A stretch of 9,822 nt of DNA from an uncultured Rhodanobacter sp. (GTDB lineage: Bacteria; Pseudomonadota; Gammaproteobacteria; Xanthomonadales; Rhodanobacteraceae): assembly GCA_937906285.1 (NCBI GenBank), contig CALCWL010000417.1, positions 1 to 9,822 on the forward strand, written 5' to 3'. Made by a program: the position numbers and the translations under genes. The notes under the pieces were generated by a model, which saw nothing but the letters and a program-made list of their open reading frames with translations, had not been told where the DNA came from and did no database searches. Below, in pieces: positions 5,375-9,822 of the stretch; the first letter of the stretch is position 1, and every line of letters begins with the position of its first letter.

Positions 5375-5822
5375 GCTAAGTAGATTTCAAAGTGCAGTCT
5401 AGTTCAGCGACCTAATCCCTGCATCCCGAGCTGGAAGCACGCAGTCGTTCCCGACAAATCAACAGCTTGCTCCTTTTGGAGCGGCCTGATTTGGCGGCCT
5501 TATCCATCAATGTCCATGCCTCGGGACAGGGTCCTCCCGTTGACAGGCAGGGGTGCGGGCGCGCTCGGACTCAGGCCCCCGCGCGGTTGTGGCCGTGAAA
5601 GGCGGTGAGTGGGGCCTGTACCCGCGCGCCAGCGATCGTCGCATGGCGCCGGCGTCGATCGGGAACCCCATGCCTGCCGCGCCCGCCACTCAACCATCCG
5701 CCCCGGCGGCCGATAGCCGGGAAGGGGAGATTCCGCCATGGCACGCAAGCGGTGGCCCCACGGCCGCGCACCTTTCATCTGGCGCGCGCATCTCGCTCCA
5801 GTACCATCGAACACCGGACCCC
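5375..5822. other. Long intergenic region between the cassette array and the c-di-GMP gene
   Basis: No convincing gene is seen in these 448 bases, although several frames stay open because of high GC. The left part (to about 5520) has the lower GC of the cassette block and contains a short hairpin, gctcc-tttt-ggagc at 5469-5482. A TTGACA at 5540-5545 has no -10 partner. The right part is GC-rich and carries the nested inverted repeat at 5558-5630. The promoter of the downstream gene should lie here; TACCAT at 5802-5807 is the only -10-like box near its start. Confidence 0.6.
5558..5630 (+). repeat. Nested inverted repeat, possible structured leader RNA
   Basis: Two perfect arms are nested: ggcgcgc (5558-5564) with gcgcgcc (5624-5630), and caggcccc (5572-5579) with ggggcctg (5611-5618). 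Internal loops of 7 and 5 bases separate them, and the apical loop is 31 bases. It lies about 190 bases before the start of the CHASE-GGDEF-EAL gene. I could not match it to a known riboswitch, including the c-di-GMP-I consensus. High GC makes chance pairing possible. Confidence 0.4.
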
Positions 5823-8525
5823 ATGGCAGCGGAATTGCCCCAGCTTATGGATCTGCACGAGCGCCATCCAACGCGAGCGGATCGCCGGACGGACGGTGCG
5901 CCCGAGCCCGTCGCCGTGGCGCCTCCGGGTTGGCGCCGCAGTGCGCTGTGGTGGAGCGTGCTGGCCTTGCTGGCGGGCCTGGCGCTGGCGTTTGCCGCCC
6001 ACCTGCAACAGCAGCAGCGGCATCGCACCGAGCAGTCGCTGGTGCGCGGCGAGATGGCGGGCAAGACCTATGCGGCCCTGCTGAGCCGGCTGCAGGCGGC
6101 CGAATCCCTGCTGCGTGCGGTGCAGACGCTGTTCCTCTCCTCGGACGAGGTCACCGAGACCGAGTTCACCAGTTTCTACGACAACATGCGTCCGCGCGCG
6201 CAGTTCCCCGGCCTGCTGGCGCTGGCCTACGCGCACCGTGAGAGCGGCCCGCGGGGCGAGCATTTCATCACCCGCTGGGTGCAGCCGCGCAAGGGCAACG
6301 AGGCAGTGGTCGACCTCGACGTGGCGGCGCAGCCGAACAATCTGGCCGGGCTGCTGGCCTCGCGCGACAGCGGCGAAGTGGCCCTGTCCGCGCCGTTCCG
6401 CCCGGTGCAGCAGGGCGGTGCCGGTACGCCGGACGGGTTCACCATGCGCTTGCCGGTGTTCAGCCCGGGTGAGCCGCCGCGCACCCTGGCGGAGCGGCGC
6501 GAGCGCACGCGCGGTTCGATCGCGGTCTCGTTCCGCATCAGCAAGCTGCTCGGCAACGTGGTGTCGGCGGACGTGGCGCGGCAGTTGCGCCTGACCTTGC
6601 GCGATGTCACCGACCCGGCGCACCCGATGGCGATGTACGACTCGGCGCCCGCGGTGGCGGAAGCCGGCGACGGTTTTCGCTTCGAACAGCAGCTGGCCTA
6701 CGGCGGGCGCGTGCTGGAGGTGGTGATGCGCTCGCGTCCGACGCGCCCGACCGGGTTCGACTGGAGCCAGTCGGCCTTGCCGGTGGGCGTGCTGGCCAGC
6801 GTGTTGCTGGCCATGCTGGTGTACTCCATCGTCGGCACGCGGCAGCGCGCGCTGGAACTGGGCTGGCGGATGAGCCGGCGCTTCCGCGAGAGCGAGGAGC
6901 GCTTCCGCGCGCTGAACGAGCTGCTGCCGGCGCTGGTGGTACTGGCCGATGCCGACGGCGGGCGCATCACCTACGCCAACCAGGCCTCGCGCAATCGCCT
7001 GGGCGACCGCATCACCGATCAGCGCCTGCCCGAGCTGTTCGATGACGACGACCTGCACCGGCAACTGCGCGCGCACGACACCAGCGGCTGCGGTCGCATG
7101 GAAGCGCAGTTGCAGGATGCCCGCGGCGAACGCTTCTGGGCCAGCGTGGCGATCTCGCGGGTGGAACTGGGCGGCCACGGCAAGCTGCTGCTGGTGGCCA
7201 GCGACATCAGCGAGGAGCGCCAGCTCAACCAGTTGCTGAGCTACCAGGCCAGCCACGACGTGCTGACCGACCTGTACAACCGCCGCGAGTTCGAGCGCCA
7301 GTTGCAGGCGCTGCTGGCGGCCGGTTCGCCCGCGTCGCCGCTCGCCGCCCTGCTGTACGTGGACCTGGACCAGTTCAAGCTGGTCAACGACACCTCCGGC
7401 CACCCGGCCGGCGACCAGTTGCTGACCCAGCTGGCGATCGTGATGCGCCGGGAGCTGGGTGCGGGCGACGTGCTGGCCCGGCTCGGCGGCGATGAATTCG
7501 GCGTGCTGCTGACCGACCTGGCCAGCCGCGACGAAGCCGAACGCAGCGCCGAGCGCATCCGTCGCTGCATCGACGGTTACGTGTTCATCTGGGAGCAGAC
7601 CAGCTACATGGTCAGCGCCAGCATCGGCGGCGTGCTCATCGATCACTCGGGCGTGTCGGCGCGCGACCTGCTGGCCCAGGCCGACACCGCCTGCTACATG
7701 GCCAAGGAGATGGGCCGCAACCGCGCGCATTTCTATTCCGGGCGCGACGACCAGACCGTGCGTCGGCGCAGCGAGATGGACTGGGCCAACCGCCTGCGCT
7801 GGGCGATCGACGAACGCCGCCTGCACCTGGCCTACCAGGAGGTATGGCCGCTGCCGCCGGGCAGCGGCCAGCCGGGCATCGAGATGCTGCTGCGTTTCCG
7901 CGAGGAATCCGGCGAGCTGGTGTTGCCCGGCGTGTTCGTGCCGGCGGCCGAACGCTACGGCCTGATGCCGCTGGTCGACCGCTGGGTGATCGAGACCACG
8001 CTGGCGAATTTCGACCGGCTGCATCCGGCCGGCGGCGCGATGGAGATGGTGGCGATCAACCTTTCCGGCGCCAGCATCGAGGACTCCGCCCTGGTCGAGG
8101 ACATCATCGAGTGGCTGCACCGCTACCGCGTGGAGCCCTCGCGGGTGTGCTTCGAGATCACCGAGACGGTGGCCGCGCGCAGCCTCTCGGCGGTGGCGCG
8201 CTGCATGGCGCAACTGCGCGCCGCCGGCTGCCGCATCGCGCTGGACGACTTCGGCGCCGGCATGTCCTCGTTCACCTATTTGAAGAACCTGCCGTTGGAC
8301 ATCATCAAGATCGACGGCAGTTTCGTGCGCGACATGCTGACCGATCCGGTCAGCCACCTGATGGTCAAGGCGGTCACCGACATCGGCCACCGGCTGGGGC
8401 TGGAGGTGGTCGCCGAGTGGGTGACCGACACGCCGACCGTGCAGGCGCTGACCGCGCTCGGCGTGAACCGCGTGCAGGGCTTCGGCCTGCACCGGCCGGA
8501 GCTGGCGCTGTTCCAGCGCGGGTGA
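5823..8525 (+). CDS. Membrane CHASE-PAS-GGDEF-EAL cyclic-di-GMP protein
   Basis: A 900-residue protein from ATG 5823 (892 from ATG 5847; both lack a clear Shine-Dalgarno). The frame is open back to 5553, but the upstream part is low-complexity and unlike a real N-terminus. A membrane helix at about 40-61 is followed by a periplasmic CHASE domain (about 80-300; ETEFTSFYDNM and FPGLLALAYAHRE), a second helix at about 317-338, a PAS region (355-465), GGDEF (470-640) and EAL (650-900). GGDEF is intact (RLGGDEF, 553-559), while the inhibitory I-site RxxD is GAGD, so product inhibition there is unlikely. The EAL motif is EML (687-689); N746, E778, D808, D809, K829, E865 and Q885, the other usual metal and catalytic positions, are kept. 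E-x-L-L-R with AE-W/F-V recalls the FimX/DgcE-like branch. The protein probably makes, and may also break or bind, c-di-GMP in response to an extracellular ligand. Net activity cannot be read from sequence. Confidence 0.93.
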   Translation: MAAELPQLMDLHERHPTRADRRTDGAPEPVAVAPPGWRRSALWWSVLALLAGLALAFAAHLQQQQRHRTEQSLVRGEMAGKTYAALLSRLQAAESLLRAVQTLFLSSDEVTETEFTSFYDNMRPRAQFPGLLALAYAHRESGPRGEHFITRWVQPRKGNEAVVDLDVAAQPNNLAGLLASRDSGEVALSAPFRPVQQGGAGTPDGFTMRLPVFSPGEPPRTLAERRERTRGSIAVSFRISKLLGNVVSADVARQLRLTLRDVTDPAHPMAMYDSAPAVAEAGDGFRFEQQLAYGGRVLEVVMRSRPTRPTGFDWSQSALPVGVLASVLLAMLVYSIVGTRQRALELGWRMSRRFRESEERFRALNELLPALVVLADADGGRITYANQASRNRLGDRITDQRLPELFDDDDLHRQLRAHDTSGCGRMEAQLQDARGERFWASVAISRVELGGHGKLLLVASDISEERQLNQLLSYQASHDVLTDLYNRREFERQLQALLAAGSPASPLAALLYVDLDQFKLVNDTSGHPAGDQLLTQLAIVMRRELGAGDVLARLGGDEFGVLLTDLASRDEAERSAERIRRCIDGYVFIWEQTSYMVSASIGGVLIDHSGVSARDLLAQADTACYMAKEMGRNRAHFYSGRDDQTVRRRSEMDWANRLRWAIDERRLHLAYQEVWPLPPGSGQPGIEMLLRFREESGELVLPGVFVPAAERYGLMPLVDRWVIETTLANFDRLHPAGGAMEMVAINLSGASIEDSALVEDIIEWLHRYRVEPSRVCFEITETVAARSLSAVARCMAQLRAAGCRIALDDFGAGMSSFTYLKNLPLDIIKIDGSFVRDMLTDPVSHLMVKAVTDIGHRLGLEVVAEWVTDTPTVQALTALGVNRVQGFGLHRPELALFQRG

Positions 8526-8614
8526 CGGCGTCGGGCCGGGGCTGATGCAGGTCATGGGGCCGCGTGCACGGCTGTGGCACGATGGGAAGTCATTCGCATT
8601 CGCGGGATCACGCC

Positions 8615-9822
8615 ATGTCCGACCAACCCTCCAGCTCGTCGCCGCTTGCCGACATCCCGCGGCTGCTGGCGGCGGCGCCGCACCGGCCGCTGTTCCTCGC
8701 CGGCACCGTCGCGGTGATGCTGAGCATGGCGTGGTGGGCGCTGGAGCTGACCTCGATACGATTCGGCCTGGCCGGCTGGCCGCAGCCGTCGATTCCGCCG
8801 CTGTATGCGCATGGCGTGCTGATCCAGTACGGCCTGTTCCCGCTGTTCATGTTCGGCTTCCTGATGACCACCTTCCCGCGCTGGCTGGGTCGCCCGGACC
8901 TGCCGCGCACGCGTTTCATGCCGGTGGCCGGCTGCCTGTTCGCCGGTTACGTGCTGGCCCACGTCGGCCTGCTGGCGCTGCCCGCGCTGCTGAAGCTGGG
9001 CGTGGTCCTGATGCTGGCCGGTTACGCGATCGGCGTGTGGACGCTGGCCGGCGTGCTGCGCGCGTCGGTGGCCGAACGCAAGGGGCATGCACGCTCGTGC
9101 CTGGCGGCGCTGTCGCTTGGCACGCTGGGGCTGGCGATCTTCCTCGCCTATCTGTTCGGCGCGCCGGCGGATTGCGCGCTGCTGGCGGTCAGGATCGGCA
9201 CCTTCGGCCTGCTGCTGCCGATCTACTTTTCGGTAATGCACCGCATGCTGCCGTTCTTCACCGGCAACATGGTCAAGGGCTATCCCGTGGTGCGGCCGGA
9301 CTGGAGCATGCCGGTGGTATGGGTGCTGCTGCTGGCGCACCTGGTGCTGTCCTGGCGCGGGGAGCTGGGCTGGCTGTACATGGTCGACCTGCCGCTGGCA
9401 CTGGTGTTCGCCTGGCATGCGCTGACCTGGCGGCCATGGCGGGCGATGCACCCCGGCATCCTGGCGGTGCTGCACCTGGCGTTCGCGTGGCTGCCGGTGG
9501 CCTTCGTGCTGTTCGCGATCCAGGACGTGGTGTACGCCACCAGTGGCCAGTTCATCCTGGGTCGCGCGCCGCTGCACGCGCTGGGCATCGGCTTCTTCGG
9601 TTCGATGCTGGTGGCGATGGTGACCCGGGTGACCCAGGGCCACTCCGGCCGGCCGATGCAGATGGGTGCGGTGCCGTGGCTGTGCTTCGTGCTGCTGCAG
9701 GTGGTGGCCTTGCTGCGCATCCGCGCCGAACTGGGCGGCGACATGTACCTGTGGCTGGTGGTCGCCGCCTACGGCTGGCTGCTCGCCTTCCTGCCGTGGG
9801 TGCTGCGCTCGGCGTGGATCTA
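8615..9822 (+). CDS. nnrS: NnrS-family membrane protein (partial, right end cut)
   Basis: The first 402 codons are present and the gene runs off the window. It is a very hydrophobic protein with about 12 membrane segments. NnrS landmarks are APHRPLFLAG (21-30), YAHGVLIQYGLFPLFMFGFL with FPRWLGRP (64-94), HRMLPFFTGN (209-218) and HALGIGFFGSMLVAMVTRVT followed by QGHSGRPM (321-348). NnrS proteins are haem- and copper-linked membrane proteins associated with nitric oxide stress and denitrification. The last residues visible (LRSAWI) are close to the usual family end, so only a few codons are likely missing. ATG 8615 gives the standard N-terminus; ATG 8582 is in frame and would add MGSHSHSRDHA, and neither has a good Shine-Dalgarno. 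It follows the c-di-GMP gene by 89 bases on the same strand with no clear terminator, so co-transcription is possible. The HAHE motif of many homologues reads YAHG here. Confidence 0.9.
   Translation, partial: MSDQPSSSSPLADIPRLLAAAPHRPLFLAGTVAVMLSMAWWALELTSIRFGLAGWPQPSIPPLYAHGVLIQYGLFPLFMFGFLMTTFPRWLGRPDLPRTRFMPVAGCLFAGYVLAHVGLLALPALLKLGVVLMLAGYAIGVWTLAGVLRASVAERKGHARSCLAALSLGTLGLAIFLAYLFGAPADCALLAVRIGTFGLLLPIYFSVMHRMLPFFTGNMVKGYPVVRPDWSMPVVWVLLLAHLVLSWRGELGWLYMVDLPLALVFAWHALTWRPWRAMHPGILAVLHLAFAWLPVAFVLFAIQDVVYATSGQFILGRAPLHALGIGFFGSMLVAMVTRVTQGHSGRPMQMGAVPWLCFVLLQVVALLRIRAELGGDMYLWLVVAAYGWLLAFLPWVLRSAWI

Noticed and set aside
5540..5570. TTGACA at 5540-5545 as a -35 box
   Set aside because: No -10-like hexamer lies 16-18 bases downstream in the GC-rich sequence.
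5558..5630. c-di-GMP riboswitch in the leader of the GGDEF/EAL gene
   Set aside because: The conserved elements of the c-di-GMP-I class that I know are not present; only the nested pairing is supported.
5553..5822. N-terminal extension of the c-di-GMP protein from an upstream start at 5553
   Set aside because: The extension is low-complexity, has no ribosome binding site and overlaps the inverted repeat; membrane CHASE proteins normally start shortly before the first helix.
5775..8555. Long open frame on the - strand opposite the c-di-GMP gene
   Set aside because: Same GC-driven antisense artefact with no recognisable domains, while the + strand has complete CHASE, GGDEF and EAL domains.
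8552..9643. Open frame on the - strand opposite the NnrS gene
   Set aside because: It is a histidine, glutamine and arginine-rich shadow; the + strand frame has the NnrS motifs and membrane segments.

Overview
The window is chromosomal DNA from a GC-rich proteobacterium. The gene families (a type II-type secretin end, HrpB helicase, a CHASE/PAS/GGDEF/EAL protein, NnrS) and the style of the integron recombination sites suggest Xanthomonadales, for example Xanthomonadaceae or Rhodanobacteraceae. That placement is an inference from style, not from a marker gene.

Layout. Positions 1-122 carry the last codons of a secretin, probably GspD, on the + strand, followed by a strong GC hairpin. Positions 187-2715 are hrpB, an 842-residue DEAH/RHA-type helicase, probably translated from a leaderless or nearly leaderless mRNA. 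A palindrome of the kind usually found between genes lies in frame inside hrpB. Positions 2716-3743 form a patchwork on the - strand: an OsmC-family gene, an IS3-family orfA remnant lacking its orfB, and three copies of a roughly 30-bp sequence in the same orientation that look like IS3-type ends.

Positions 3744-5374 are the most notable part: visibly lower-GC DNA with three leftward-transcribed integron gene cassettes. Two complete attC sites (4232-4288 and 4868-4923) and one half attC (3744-3770) follow the three small genes. The stop codons of the first two genes lie inside the attC R'' box. No integrase gene is present, so within this window the array is a cluster of attC sites lacking an integrase (CALIN) or a degraded integron. 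The IS3-type end has removed the distal half of the last attC. The cassettes encode two four-helix membrane proteins and one soluble protein, none of which I recognise.

Positions 5375-5822 are a long intergenic stretch with a nested inverted repeat. Positions 5823-8525 encode a membrane-bound CHASE-PAS-GGDEF-EAL cyclic-di-GMP protein. Positions 8615-9822 hold most of an NnrS-family membrane protein, cut by the window edge.

The core genes (secretin, hrpB, c-di-GMP protein, NnrS) all read rightward and are GC-rich. The accessory block between hrpB and the c-di-GMP gene reads leftward and converges on hrpB, which fits a mobile insertion between two stable chromosomal genes.
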